Source of the DNA: Methylobacter sp.
Lineage (GTDB): Bacteria > Pseudomonadota > Gammaproteobacteria > Methylococcales > Methylomonadaceae
Assembly (NCBI GenBank): GCA_028716975.1
Contig: JAQUOU010000004.1
Location: 62,001-126,000 of the forward strand
DNA length: 64,000 nt
Direction of reading: 5' to 3'
Positions 9,418-18,023 of this stretch are shown here, one piece after another (positions within the stretch are counted from its first letter, which is position 1; each line of letters starts with the position of its first letter). Under the pieces are notes generated by a model, which searched no databases, was not told where the DNA came from, and saw only the letters and a program-made list of their open reading frames with translations. A program made the position numbers and the translations under genes.

Positions 9418-10206
9418 CTATTTCGGCGCTGTTTGTAAGACGTGAGGATAGTCGGATACAGAGAAAATCGCTGAGCAAATGTTATCCCTGGAATGCTTTG
9501 CCAGTTCATGACGCTTTTTACCGGACGTCTTGATGACAGGTAAAATCTTCATGCTTATATGAAGTTCTTTCATAGCCAGCATGCGCAGTAAATGGGGTAC
9601 GAAAGCATCTTCACCAATAAAAGGCGCCTGTTGTTTGGCTTCGCCCAGGTATTCAAGCGCGATAGGCTGGATAGCCGATTTGGTAAGCAATGCCGGCTGG
9701 AAAAGGGAGGAATGAAAAGGCAGAACATAACTGCCGTCAGTGGTAGTGCCCTCAGGGAAAGCAATGATTTTGCGGTTTTGTTTTAGCAGCCAAACCATTT
9801 TCTCCGCCGTTGTCCGAACATGTTGTTTATCTCCGCGGTGAATGAAAATGGTGCCGCCCTGCACAGCCAGATAACCTATTACCGGCCAGTTCAGTATATC
9901 GTTTTTAGCGACAAAACAGGAAGGCATGTGCTGGCCAATAGCGATTATATCCAGCCATGAAATATGGTTGCTGACCAGAATAGCGGCGCCGTCAACCACT
10001 GCTCCCTCTATTTTAATGCGCAGATTTAAAATACGGCTAAAGCATTTTAACCAGCTTACCTTTAATTGATTACAATTATCTCCGGCCTTGCTGATGCTGC
10101 AAGTGGCGTGGATTATCGGAAAAATGACGCCGGCAATTATCAACCCTGCCAGAAACAGCAAAATAATCAATATGACCTTATAGAATAACCGTAGTCTGAT
10201 TGTCAT
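9418..10206 (-). CDS. 1-acyl-glycerol-3-phosphate acyltransferase family protein (PlsC/OlsA-like)
   Basis: Membrane acyltransferase of 262 residues. The N-terminal 30 residues form a hydrophobic anchor. The PlsC motifs are in order: NHISWLD (HX4D catalytic pair, near residue 75), GGTIFIHRG near 115 and FPEGTTTDG near 150. Its start lies 29 bases inside the end of the upstream GNAT-type gene. This pairing resembles OlsB-OlsA of ornithine lipid synthesis, where OlsA transfers the second acyl chain. A role in phosphatidic acid synthesis is the alternative. Confidence 0.82.
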   Translation of the reverse strand: MTIRLRLFYKVILIILLFLAGLIIAGVIFPIIHATCSISKAGDNCNQLKVSWLKCFSRILNLRIKIEGAVVDGAAILVSNHISWLDIIAIGQHMPSCFVAKNDILNWPVIGYLAVQGGTIFIHRGDKQHVRTTAEKMVWLLKQNRKIIAFPEGTTTDGSYVLPFHSSLFQPALLTKSAIQPIALEYLGEAKQQAPFIGEDAFVPHLLRMLAMKELHISMKILPVIKTSGKKRHELAKHSRDNICSAIFSVSDYPHVLQTAPK

Positions 10207-10969
10207 GAGTGGATAATGGATTTTTCATATAATGTTTCGTGTATCTGTCTTCCAGTTGATCAAGAGACAGCATAATAAATAAATCCATCACATTAAAATC
10301 CTCATCCCAGAAAGGCGCGCCGCAAATTTGAACGCCGAATCGTAAATAGGCTTTAAGTAATGGCGGGATTCCCGATTCATCTCTTTGACATTTTAATGAA
10401 TCCGGGACGGGGATTTTCGGACTGACATTTAAACTGGACGGTGCGATATTTTTTGCGTCAATATTCCGGTAGACGGCATCCACGGCAAAGCCGTTAGGGC
10501 CGGGAGAAATACTGGCGCAGCCGATCAGGTAATTGTAGCGGCCTGCCTGCGCGTATTTGACCAGCCCTGACCACAACGTCGTTAACACCGCGCTGCCGCG
10601 GAAATTGGGGTCAACACAAGTGCGGCCTATTTCCAGGAAACGGCCGGGCATTGCTAAAACACGATCCAGATAAAATTCAGTTTGTGAATAAAACCGGCCC
10701 AATTGCCGGGCTTGAGACTGATTTAACAGGCGTGTATAGCCGACAATTTTCTGTGTGGCATTATCAAAAACAATTAAGTGATCGCAATAGTCATCGACTT
10801 CATCATAATCGAGTCCTTCATCTGCGGTTTTTAATTTAGCCCCCATTTCGCGGGCAAATACCTGATAGCGCAGCTTCTGGGCTTGCTTAATCAATTGTTC
10901 ATCCAGAGTAATGAGGCACTCAAGACGCCCGGGTTGTTTTGTTTTTACCTGCGTATCCAATGTTTTCAT
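10178..10969 (-). CDS. GNAT-fold acyltransferase, OlsB/hemolysin-like family
   Basis: A 263-residue protein related to the L-ornithine N-alpha-acyltransferases (OlsB) and acyl-homoserine lactone synthase-like GNAT proteins. Seen are LRYQVFAREMGAKL near residue 33, YDEVDDYCDHLIVFD near 54, VGYTRLL near 77, and RFLEIGRTCVDPNFRG near 110, all in the family order. It would acylate the alpha amine of ornithine with a 3-hydroxyacyl group from ACP; the following PlsC-like gene would finish the lipid. The substrate is inferred from the pair, not proven. Confidence 0.75.
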   Translation of the reverse strand: MKTLDTQVKTKQPGRLECLITLDEQLIKQAQKLRYQVFAREMGAKLKTADEGLDYDEVDDYCDHLIVFDNATQKIVGYTRLLNQSQARQLGRFYSQTEFYLDRVLAMPGRFLEIGRTCVDPNFRGSAVLTTLWSGLVKYAQAGRYNYLIGCASISPGPNGFAVDAVYRNIDAKNIAPSSLNVSPKIPVPDSLKCQRDESGIPPLLKAYLRFGVQICGAPFWDEDFNVMDLFIMLSLDQLEDRYTKHYMKNPLSTHDNQTTVIL

Positions 10970-11297
10970 TGCTTTAATAAAAATAATTAAGATAGCAATA
11001 CGATAAAAAACAAAGATGTTATTTTGATGTCTAATTGGTTACATTTTTATGACAATGAATTTCAAAGATGGATATGAGCTAATGTCAGTTAATGAAACTG
11101 ACTGTAAGCCATGCTTTTTGGGCAAATTACCAAGCTTGGCAATTACTGCAATACTGCGATAGGTTGCGATTTAGTATAATTTCAACCGACTTTAAATTAT
11201 TTTTATACGATAGAACCCATTCCCCATTATCAATATTAGCCCTATAAGTTAATAGCATTGGGATAATTAAAATAGCAGGACCAATTTTACAATCAAG
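10970..11297. promoter_or_regulatory. Divergent intergenic region between the acyltransferase operon and radA
   Basis: AT-rich, with no gene. A TATAAT at 11175-11180 on the plus strand could be the -10 box for radA, but no good -35 box accompanies it. Nothing else stands out. Confidence 0.4.
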
Positions 11298-12674
11298 ATG
11301 AGTAAGAAAAACAAAACCGCGTTTGTCTGCGATCAGTGTGGAGCTGATTATCCGCGCTGGGGCGGACAATGTACAAGCTGCGGTGAATGGAATACGATCA
11401 AGGAAGTCAGACTGGGATCAACGGCAGCAGATCGCAATTATCGTTCTGCGGGTTATGCGGGAAGCCGGTCGGAAGTGAAATTATTATCGGATATAAATCT
11501 TTTACAGACTGAGAGAATTTCCAGCGGAATTTCAGAGTTCGACCGCGTATTAGGCGGCGGCATCGTCAGCGGCAGCGTGGTATTAATTGGCGGAGCGCCG
11601 GGAGCAGGAAAGAGCACCATTTTACTTCAGGCCATTGCTAATATTGCGGAACGCGGCGTAAGTGTTCTGTATGTTTCCGGTGAGGAGTCTTTGCAACAGG
11701 TTGCCGAAAGAGCGCACAGACTCAGGCTTCCTGCAAACAAGATCATGATGCTTACCGAAACTTCCGTGCAGCGGATTTGTGATGTGCTGGATGAAGTCAA
11801 TCCGCAAATTCTGGTTATAGACTCGATTCAGGTTATGCATACCCAGGATGCGGATTCAGCGCCCGGATCAGTGTCTCAAGTCCGGGAGTCGGCCAGCTAT
11901 CTGACGCAATATGCAAAAAAACATAATGTTTCGATTTTTATGGTCGGCCATGTCACAAAAGATCATTCCCTGGCGGGTCCTATGACGTTAAGCCACATTG
12001 TAGATACGCAGGTGATTCTGTCTGCTACTGATGATGCCCGGTACAGGGTTTTAAGAGCGGATAAAAACAGGTTTGGCAGCGTCGGCGAGCTGGGTTTTTT
12101 TGCCATGGACAGTGCAGGGCTTAAAGAGGTTAAGAATCCGTCGGCCATGTTTTTGAACAGGCCGGAAAAACCATCCTCGGGCAGCGTTGTGACTGTTCTG
12201 TGGGAAGGTACCCGGCCGTTGCTAGTGGAAATTCAAGCCCTGGTGACCGAATGCCAGTATGGAAATCCGCGCCGGCTGGCGGTGGGTTTTGACCAGAATC
12301 GTCTGGCCATGCTGCTTGCGGTGTTGTCACGGCACGGCGGAATCGTTACCGCCAATGATGAAATTTACGCCAATGTGGTCGGCGGTATTAAAGTGACGGA
12401 AACAAGCTCCGATTTGGCCATAATCCTAGGGATTGTCTCCAGTTTAAAAGATAAAGTAATTGCGCATGATACGTTCTTCTTTGGAGAGATTGGCCTTAGC
12501 GGCGAAATCAGGCCGGTAGCGAATGGTCATGCCCGCTTGAATGATGCGGCCAAACACGGCTTTAAAAAGGCTGTGATACCCAAGGCGAATGCGCCTAAAA
12601 AACCCATTGAGGGCTTGGAGATTCGTTCCGTTTCGACTGTTTCCGAAGCGCTGGAGTTTTTTTCAGAAATGTAG
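11298..12674 (+). CDS. radA: DNA repair protein RadA
   Basis: RadA (Sms) is a RecA-related helicase that extends strand exchange in recombination repair. The 458-residue protein has the N-terminal four-cysteine zinc finger (CDQCGADYPRWGGQC, then CGEW), Walker A GGAPGAGKSTI near residue 96, the RadA-specific KNRFG motif in ADKNRFGSVGELG near 255, and a C-terminal Lon-like domain (about 285-455) with GEIGLSGEIRPV. Full length and single copy, read alone. Confidence 0.96.
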   Translation: MSKKNKTAFVCDQCGADYPRWGGQCTSCGEWNTIKEVRLGSTAADRNYRSAGYAGSRSEVKLLSDINLLQTERISSGISEFDRVLGGGIVSGSVVLIGGAPGAGKSTILLQAIANIAERGVSVLYVSGEESLQQVAERAHRLRLPANKIMMLTETSVQRICDVLDEVNPQILVIDSIQVMHTQDADSAPGSVSQVRESASYLTQYAKKHNVSIFMVGHVTKDHSLAGPMTLSHIVDTQVILSATDDARYRVLRADKNRFGSVGELGFFAMDSAGLKEVKNPSAMFLNRPEKPSSGSVVTVLWEGTRPLLVEIQALVTECQYGNPRRLAVGFDQNRLAMLLAVLSRHGGIVTANDEIYANVVGGIKVTETSSDLAIILGIVSSLKDKVIAHDTFFFGEIGLSGEIRPVANGHARLNDAAKHGFKKAVIPKANAPKKPIEGLEIRSVSTVSEALEFFSEM

Positions 12675-12930
12675 AAGATAAATAGGAGAACTTTATCTCT
12701 ACAAATCAATAAGGCTTGGATTTTCATTAGCGTCCGCAAAAATAGCCGCTTTCCGGCGTTATCATGAGCTTAGACAATGTTCTATCCTCTTTTTGTTTGA
12801 TTACGTCCGACAATTAAAATATTAATAGGCTCTATCACAGGGGTAGCTGCAAAAATGATTAGTCCAACTCTGCCCATTTAATTGCCCAGGCGTTACAATA
12901 TATGCTGATTTTGGTTATTGGCTTCCTGAA

Positions 12931-13431
12931 ATGAGCAAAGATATGGTAAAAATAAAAGTTCTTTTTGTGTGTATGGGTAATATATGCAGATCCCCGACAG
13001 CAGAAGGCGTATTCGCCAAACTTCTCAAGGAGCATGATTTGGAAGAGTATTTTACTATCGATTCAGCCGGTACGCATGCTTACCATGTTGGGGAACCGCC
13101 GGATCTTCGAGCACAAAAGGCAGCTCTTGACAGGGGTATTGAATTAATAAACCTGCGGGCTAGAAAAGTCGCTCTGGAGGATTTTGAGGAGTTCGATTTT
13201 CTATTGGCCATGGATAGTGATAATTATTCGGCATTAATCGATGCCTGCCCCGACGATACACACAAAGTGAAAATCAAATATTTTCTTGATTATGCTTCCC
13301 ATCTTGGCGAGCGCAACGTTCCTGATCCTTATTATGGCGGGAAATATGGCTTTGAAAGAGTGCTGGATATGATCGAAGAAGCGTCAGCCGGATTTTTAAA
13401 AGCATTACGCGAAACAGGACATATTGTCTGA
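12931..13431 (+). CDS. Low-molecular-weight protein tyrosine phosphatase
   Basis: The 166-residue protein has the active-site loop CMGNICRSPTAEGVF (C-X5-R-S) near residue 14 and the general-acid DP motif in NVPDPYYGG near 130. Such enzymes either control capsule tyrosine kinases (Wzb type) or act more generally on small phosphotyrosine substrates. No tyrosine kinase or polysaccharide gene is next to it, so the partner is unknown. The ATG at 12931 is used here; an in-frame ATG four codons later is equally possible. Confidence 0.9.
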   Translation: MSKDMVKIKVLFVCMGNICRSPTAEGVFAKLLKEHDLEEYFTIDSAGTHAYHVGEPPDLRAQKAALDRGIELINLRARKVALEDFEEFDFLLAMDSDNYSALIDACPDDTHKVKIKYFLDYASHLGERNVPDPYYGGKYGFERVLDMIEEASAGFLKALRETGHIV

Positions 13432-13493
13432 AACAGTAAGTGTAGTGCAGGCGAATCCGGCTTTTATGACTTTATGACGAAAAGGTAGAGATT

Positions 13494-14213
13494 ATGGCAA
13501 TAGTTTCAAATACTGTTTCTTATCTAGATGGCGAAGTAGTACTTGACGCTTTTTTTGCTTTTGATGATTCCTTTTCAGGCCGCAGACCGGCTGTTTTAAT
13601 TAATCATGCCTGGGGAGGGCGGGATGGTTTTGTAGCTGAAAAGGCTAAAAAAATCGCACAGTTAGGTTATGTCGGTTTTGCGCTTGATATGTACGGAAAA
13701 GGTATTATAGGTTCGGGGCCTGAAGAGAATGCAAAACTTATGCAGCCTTTTATGGCCGACCGGGGAATGCTGCAAAAACGGATCAAGGCCGCTTTTGACA
13801 CGGTAAAATTAATGCCCTGGGTCGATCATGCCAAGATAGCGGCGATTGGTTTTTGTTTTGGCGGCTTATGCGTGCTTGACCTGGCCCGAACCGGCGCTGA
13901 CCTGAAAGGCGTGGTCAGTTTTCATGGCTTGCTGGGCGGGCCGGATAATATAAAAGATAAGGCGATTAAGGCAAAAATTTTGGCGTTGCATGGCTATGAC
14001 GATCCCCTGGCTCCGCACGAGCAAGTAATAGCCTTTGAACAGGAAATGACTACTGCAGGCGCAGACTGGCAATTGCATATTTACGGTAATACCAAACACG
14101 CCTTTACCAACCCCGTCGCCAATGACCCCGGCTTCGGCACTGTCTATCAAGCGGACGCAGACAGGCGTTCATGGATTGCAATGGAAAATTTTCTGACGGA
14201 AATTTTTGCTTAG
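13494..14213 (+). CDS. Dienelactone hydrolase family protein
   Basis: An alpha/beta hydrolase of 239 residues. The nucleophile elbow GFCFGGLC (near residue 121) has Cys in the position used by dienelactone hydrolases; the acid is probably the Asp in GYDDPLAP and the His is in TKHAFTNP near residue 205. It starts with a ribosome site (AAAGGTAGAG) 60 bases after the phosphatase gene. Substrate specificity cannot be read from sequence; a general ester or lactone hydrolase role is likely. Confidence 0.85.
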   Translation: MAIVSNTVSYLDGEVVLDAFFAFDDSFSGRRPAVLINHAWGGRDGFVAEKAKKIAQLGYVGFALDMYGKGIIGSGPEENAKLMQPFMADRGMLQKRIKAAFDTVKLMPWVDHAKIAAIGFCFGGLCVLDLARTGADLKGVVSFHGLLGGPDNIKDKAIKAKILALHGYDDPLAPHEQVIAFEQEMTTAGADWQLHIYGNTKHAFTNPVANDPGFGTVYQADADRRSWIAMENFLTEIFA

Positions 14214-14385
14214 CTATACATAACCGCTATTGTCGCTACCCCAGATAATTTGCGTGTCAAAGCGCTGTATCAACCCTTGCCGAACGCAGTAAGTTGAGAA
14301 GGTTTGCGCTTCGTGCTGTTACGTGCAAGCCGTTGCCAAACATTATCAATAAAATACGGGTGTCGCAGCTTTCGTTACGGATTGC

Positions 14386-14414
14386 CTTTGGTGGCACGGC
14401 TTTCTCATAAAAAA
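14386..14414 (+). repeat. Left end of insertion sequence: target repeat and inverted repeat
   Basis: CTTTGGTG (14386-14393) abuts a 21-bp terminal inverted repeat that begins GCACGGCTTTCTCAT at 14394 and runs into A's. The right end carries the same 21 bp in inverse. Confidence 0.85.
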
Positions 14415-15649
14415 ATTATTGACATATTGTAAAATGGGGCGATTTTAACTCACGATACTAGGTCAACCATAACCGCAGCGAATAACAACGCACTTGAAAT
14501 TGAACTGGGCGTAGAAGAAATAAAATTTATAGATGCACTCAAATCATTACCCGATCCACGAGATAACCGTGGCAAGCGGCATTTACTGGCATTTTTAATA
14601 GTCACTGTTGTTTTTGCCATCTGGGTTGGCCGATCAAACGTGTCAGGTATACATCGCTACCTGACTAATAAAATTGAGGGGTTACGCGAAACGACTGGGT
14701 TTAAGGTTGCTACCCCGATTTCTCGCGCCCATTTGCCGAGAAGGTTGGCGAGTCTGGACTGGCCGATGTTAAGTGTTGTGATTACTGATTGTTTTGGTGA
14801 GCAAACTGCGCAAATGATTCAGGATGAATGGATAAGCGCTGATGGCAAAGTCATGAGAGGCGCACTAAAGTCAGGTGAAAAACCGGCCATCATTCATGCG
14901 GTCTCGCATGAGAGCCGAATCGATGTGGCGCCAGCTCGTCAAGCAGGTGATAAGTCCAGCGAAATCCCAGTAATGCGTGAATTTCTTAAAGAAACCGGCT
15001 TAGAAAAAGCTAAAATAAGCCTGGATGCTCATCATTGTAATCCTGAAACCATGACACAAATCGAACAGGCTGGAGGTCTTTATCTAATTCAAGTCAAAGA
15101 AAACCAGCCCAAGTTACTTGAGCATTGCCGTGCTTTAGCGGAACCATCAGCCCTTGCTAAAACCATTGAACATGACTGCGGTCATGGCTTCATTACCCCA
15201 CGACAAGCCAATCTGCACAACGTGCTCTTATTGGATATTGATAACCGTTGGCAACCCAGGGGTCTGCGGACATTGGTCGTGATGAATCGCGAAACGTTTG
15301 ATCAATCGAGTCAACAGACCACCAATGAAACCGCCTACTACCTGAGTAATTATCAGAATGATAACAAACAACAAACCATTAAAAGTTTAGCTAGCGTTAT
15401 TCGTGGACATGGGAGCGTGGAGTCCAACAATTGGCAGCTAGACGTCACCTTTGGCGAAGACCGTGTTCAGGTTAAAAATGGCAATCAAGCGCAAATCATG
15501 GGCAAGTTGCGTTGTGTTTCTATGAATTTGCTACGCTGGGCAAAGACTGGATCTCAAAATTTTCAAGCAAGCATTGAAAAGTTTACGGACTCCCCCGAAT
15601 CTTTGATTTCCATGCTTAAGCAAGTTAATTTTTTATGAGAAAGCCGTGC
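14394..15649 (+). mobile_element. Insertion sequence of the ISAs1 family, complete (1256 bp)
   Basis: Both ends carry a perfect 21-bp inverted repeat. The outer flanks CTTTGGTG and TTTTGGTG form an 8-bp target duplication with one mismatch, within the size range of the family. Joining the flanks restores a continuous spacer between the dienelactone hydrolase and the diguanylate cyclase, so the element appears to have inserted in neutral DNA. It encodes one DDE transposase reading to the right end; its stop codon lies inside the right repeat. A TTGACA at 14419-14424 could serve as an internal -35 box. Confidence 0.88.
14469..15638 (+). CDS. ISAs1 family (H-repeat type) DDE transposase, start codon ATA
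   Basis: The frame is open from 14433 to the TGA at 15636 and carries the whole family protein: the N-terminal DDE_Tnp_1-associated domain (LKSLPDPRDNRGKRHLL), then DDE residues in ADGKVMRGA, LDAHHCNPETM and SVESNNWQLDVTFGED. There is no ATG, GTG or TTG before the GTG at 14640, which would remove the conserved N-terminal domain. ATA at 14469 sits 6 bases after AGG, where an ATG would be expected. I therefore give the likely original limits. It may be a decayed start or weak ATA initiation. Apart from this the gene is intact. Confidence 0.75.
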   Translation: MTAANNNALEIELGVEEIKFIDALKSLPDPRDNRGKRHLLAFLIVTVVFAIWVGRSNVSGIHRYLTNKIEGLRETTGFKVATPISRAHLPRRLASLDWPMLSVVITDCFGEQTAQMIQDEWISADGKVMRGALKSGEKPAIIHAVSHESRIDVAPARQAGDKSSEIPVMREFLKETGLEKAKISLDAHHCNPETMTQIEQAGGLYLIQVKENQPKLLEHCRALAEPSALAKTIEHDCGHGFITPRQANLHNVLLLDIDNRWQPRGLRTLVVMNRETFDQSSQQTTNETAYYLSNYQNDNKQQTIKSLASVIRGHGSVESNNWQLDVTFGEDRVQVKNGNQAQIMGKLRCVSMNLLRWAKTGSQNFQASIEKFTDSPESLISMLKQVNFL

Positions 15650-15657
15650 TTTTGGTG
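15629..15657 (-). repeat. Right end of insertion sequence: inverted repeat and target repeat
   Basis: 15629-15649 is the inverse of the 21-bp left end, followed by TTTTGGTG (15650-15657), which differs from the left target copy by one base. Confidence 0.85.
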
Positions 15658-15718
15658 GCCGCAAAGAAATTTGGATTAGCAATGAGATGTTGGAAGTCCT
15701 CGTTCATTTATCTCAGCG

Positions 15719-16855
15719 TTAGAATGCCGTCACTATATCCATTGCCGGTTTTTCTAAAACTACCCCGCCATTTTCGACACAATTGCGGCCCTTGTGTTTG
15801 GCTTTATATAAGGCTGAATCAGCCAGCTTAATCAGATGTGGGGAAATATCATTATCGGTTGAAGATGCCGCCGAATTGGGCAAATAAGTTGATGAGCCGA
15901 TAGAAATAGTCACAGAAATCGAATTTTCATCAAGTTTGATAACCAGCGACTGGATAGTCTTGCGTATCCGTTCAGCAATTTCCAGAGCCCTCATTTCGCT
16001 AACATTCGATAATAGAATAACAAACTCCTCGCCCCCACACCGCGCTAAAATATCATTACTGCGCAACTGAGTTTTGATGGCGCCGGCCACTGCGCACAGC
16101 ACCCTATCGCCACCCTGATGTCCCTGTTTATCATTAACCAACTTGAAAAAATCAATATCCAGAAATAGACATGAGAGGGGGTCGAGATTCCTTTGGCAGC
16201 GATCCAATTCCTCGCCTATCCGCTGCTCAAAAAAACGTCTGTTATTGATGCCGGTCAAACTATCAATGAAACTGGTTCGTTTGATTGTTTCAAAGGTAAT
16301 ATTATTTTCCAGACAGACACCGGCTACGGAAACCAGATGTTCAACAAAATCTGTTGCCATCGTATCGGCGAATCGATCAGCCTCATAACTGCCCAGGTTT
16401 AAAGTGCCCGAATATTTGCCGCGTCGATTTAATGGCGTAATGGCGACACTGGCGGGTTTTTTTTCAAATTCCGAAAAAAAATTCTCATATTTGTCGTTTT
16501 TGTAGACGCCGATATACGGATGAGCTGCTGAACCCAACGTTAATAGCAGCAAACTTTCATTATCCAGAAAGATCAAGCCTTTTTTAGAGCTACACTCGTA
16601 ACAGCCCTCGTTCAAAAATTTGGCGATTTCTCCTTTTTCATCGACCAGGCATAAACTGATGACATCCAGATCAAAATGATGCCTGGCATCTTCGAGTATG
16701 TGGTCAATTATATCGGCTAATGAATTAAGATTTAGCAATCTCATTTCGAATGCCTGAAACCTTTGTAAAGTAGTGCTATTTTGCCTGACGCGTCCGAGCA
16801 TGCTTTCCAAATGGCTTTGCAATACAAATAAGCCGGTATTTAAATCATTTTCCAA
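15719..16855 (-). CDS. Diguanylate cyclase with N-terminal DUF484/GAF-like domain
   Basis: The C-terminal GGDEF domain (about 210-375) makes cyclic di-GMP; the active site is GGEEF and an RSND allosteric I-site lies five residues before it, so product inhibition is expected. The N-terminal half (about 15-200) looks like a DUF484/GAF sensor: FEMRLLNLNSLADIIDHILE and then a beta-rich ligand-binding region. I prefer the TTG at 16855, which has AGGAAA 6 bases upstream; another TTG at 16921 lacks a ribosome site and would add 22 hydrophobic residues. The signal sensed is unknown. It is the nearest gene downstream of the insertion sequence. Confidence 0.85.
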   Translation of the reverse strand: MENDLNTGLFVLQSHLESMLGRVRQNSTTLQRFQAFEMRLLNLNSLADIIDHILEDARHHFDLDVISLCLVDEKGEIAKFLNEGCYECSSKKGLIFLDNESLLLLTLGSAAHPYIGVYKNDKYENFFSEFEKKPASVAITPLNRRGKYSGTLNLGSYEADRFADTMATDFVEHLVSVAGVCLENNITFETIKRTSFIDSLTGINNRRFFEQRIGEELDRCQRNLDPLSCLFLDIDFFKLVNDKQGHQGGDRVLCAVAGAIKTQLRSNDILARCGGEEFVILLSNVSEMRALEIAERIRKTIQSLVIKLDENSISVTISIGSSTYLPNSAASSTDNDISPHLIKLADSALYKAKHKGRNCVENGGVVLEKPAMDIVTAF

Positions 16856-17023
16856 GGTATTTTTCCTAAGACAGTACGTGTCAAGCTGTAATAACCATCG
16901 AACAGATAGCAGCCAAAGCAAGATAAGCTCAATAAATATATAAGCCTAGCAGCTTCTTAAAAATAATGCCAAGTCCGCCAAAAACTAAATCAATAATCCA
17001 AATCTTCGTTTAGATTTTGTTTT

Positions 17024-17404
17024 TTATCGAATTTGAACGATATCAACCTCAATGCCCGTTAATTCAGTCCACACTGTATCCGCCGTTAATACGGCCAACT
17101 GCTTTTCTTTTGCCAATCCCAGGCAAGCTCTGTCGCCCAGCGATAATCCGCAGCGTTGGGTATGGGGAATAAGGCGGGCGGCATGGAGGGCGTGTATTTG
17201 GGTGAAAGGGATAATTTCTATGGATGTTTGCTGTATCTGTTGAAGTAATAGAGTTGCGTCAATTCCATCACGAGTAAATCGTCCTGCGACCTCGCTTAAA
17301 TTAACGGTGGAGATGCAGGTGCTTTCAATATATTTTTCCACGACGTCATGACCTGCTTCACGAAACAGGTAAGCCAGCAACGCCGAAGCATCGAGTGCAA
17401 TCAT
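17024..17404 (-). CDS. vapC: PIN-domain ribonuclease toxin, VapC/FitB type
   Basis: PIN-fold RNase of 126 residues, the toxin of a type II toxin-antitoxin pair. The acidic residues of the active site can be seen: Asp5 in MIALDASALLAYL, the Glu in NLSEVAGRF near residue 38, Asp in LSLGDRACLGLA near 91 and Asp in AVLTADTVW near 109. The start overlaps the antitoxin stop by 4 bases (ATGA). It lies next to an insertion sequence, a usual setting for such pairs. Confidence 0.9.
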   Translation of the reverse strand: MIALDASALLAYLFREAGHDVVEKYIESTCISTVNLSEVAGRFTRDGIDATLLLQQIQQTSIEIIPFTQIHALHAARLIPHTQRCGLSLGDRACLGLAKEKQLAVLTADTVWTELTGIEVDIVQIR

Positions 17405-17646
17405 TCGTTTTCCGCTTCGGATCGGCGTTCCTGTATGAGTTGCTCAACCACGTTGGCAGGTTTTTTTCCTTGATAAAGCTGGTCCACGAGCTGTTGCAAG
17501 CCGGACACAGGTTTTCTGTCATTCAGGCATACAGTGGTTAGAATATTGCGAACTTCAGCTTCTACGCTAAGCCCATCTTGAGCCGCCAGCCGGCGTAATG
17601 CCGAATGTATATGGTCAGGAAGATTCCGTATGGTTAATGTTGCCAT
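17401..17646 (-). CDS. vapB: Ribbon-helix-helix antitoxin, FitA/VapB type
   Basis: The start at 17646 gives MATLTIRNLPDHIHSALRRL, the ribbon-helix-helix DNA-binding motif of FitA-like antitoxins (81 aa). The segment GLSVEAEVRNIL completes the domain, and the C-terminal 40 residues (QLVDQLYQGKKPANVVEQ) should wrap the toxin. An in-frame start at 17706 would add 20 residues not found in the family. The pair probably represses its own promoter. Confidence 0.87.
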   Translation of the reverse strand: MATLTIRNLPDHIHSALRRLAAQDGLSVEAEVRNILTTVCLNDRKPVSGLQQLVDQLYQGKKPANVVEQLIQERRSEAENE

Positions 17647-18023
17647 AGTCGTATGAGTAATAAAGATATGAAGATTTACTATAGCCAATGACAGCATTGC
17701 TGTCAATTAAGGGCAATGATTCTTTAACACGAAGACAGCGTCATCTGGTTTTATCCATTTATGTGTGAACGCAATAATCCGTCTGGACATTGAATAAAAA
17801 TGCAGCGCAAGTCGGTTGAGAAACTGTACTATCCGGTTCCTTTATACGGGAACTGATTGGAAATAACATTAACGCCTTCGACTCTAAGGCGAGTATTTGT
17901 TATAATTTCTAAATTAATCATAGGCAATACGCATCTGACTCCAAGGAATCAGGAGCCGGGCGTTTGCCTTTAATCGAGAAACCGTGCCGGTATCTTCCGG
18001 CATTTATGTTTATATAGGGATCA
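17647..18023 (+). promoter_or_regulatory. gyrA upstream region with probable promoter
   Basis: TATAAT at 17901-17906 on the plus strand is a good -10 box for gyrA. A 6-bp inverted repeat, CGCCTT (17873-17878) and AAGGCG (17886-17891), covers the place where the -35 box should be, so it may be an operator. The remaining bases upstream contain no gene. Confidence 0.5.
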
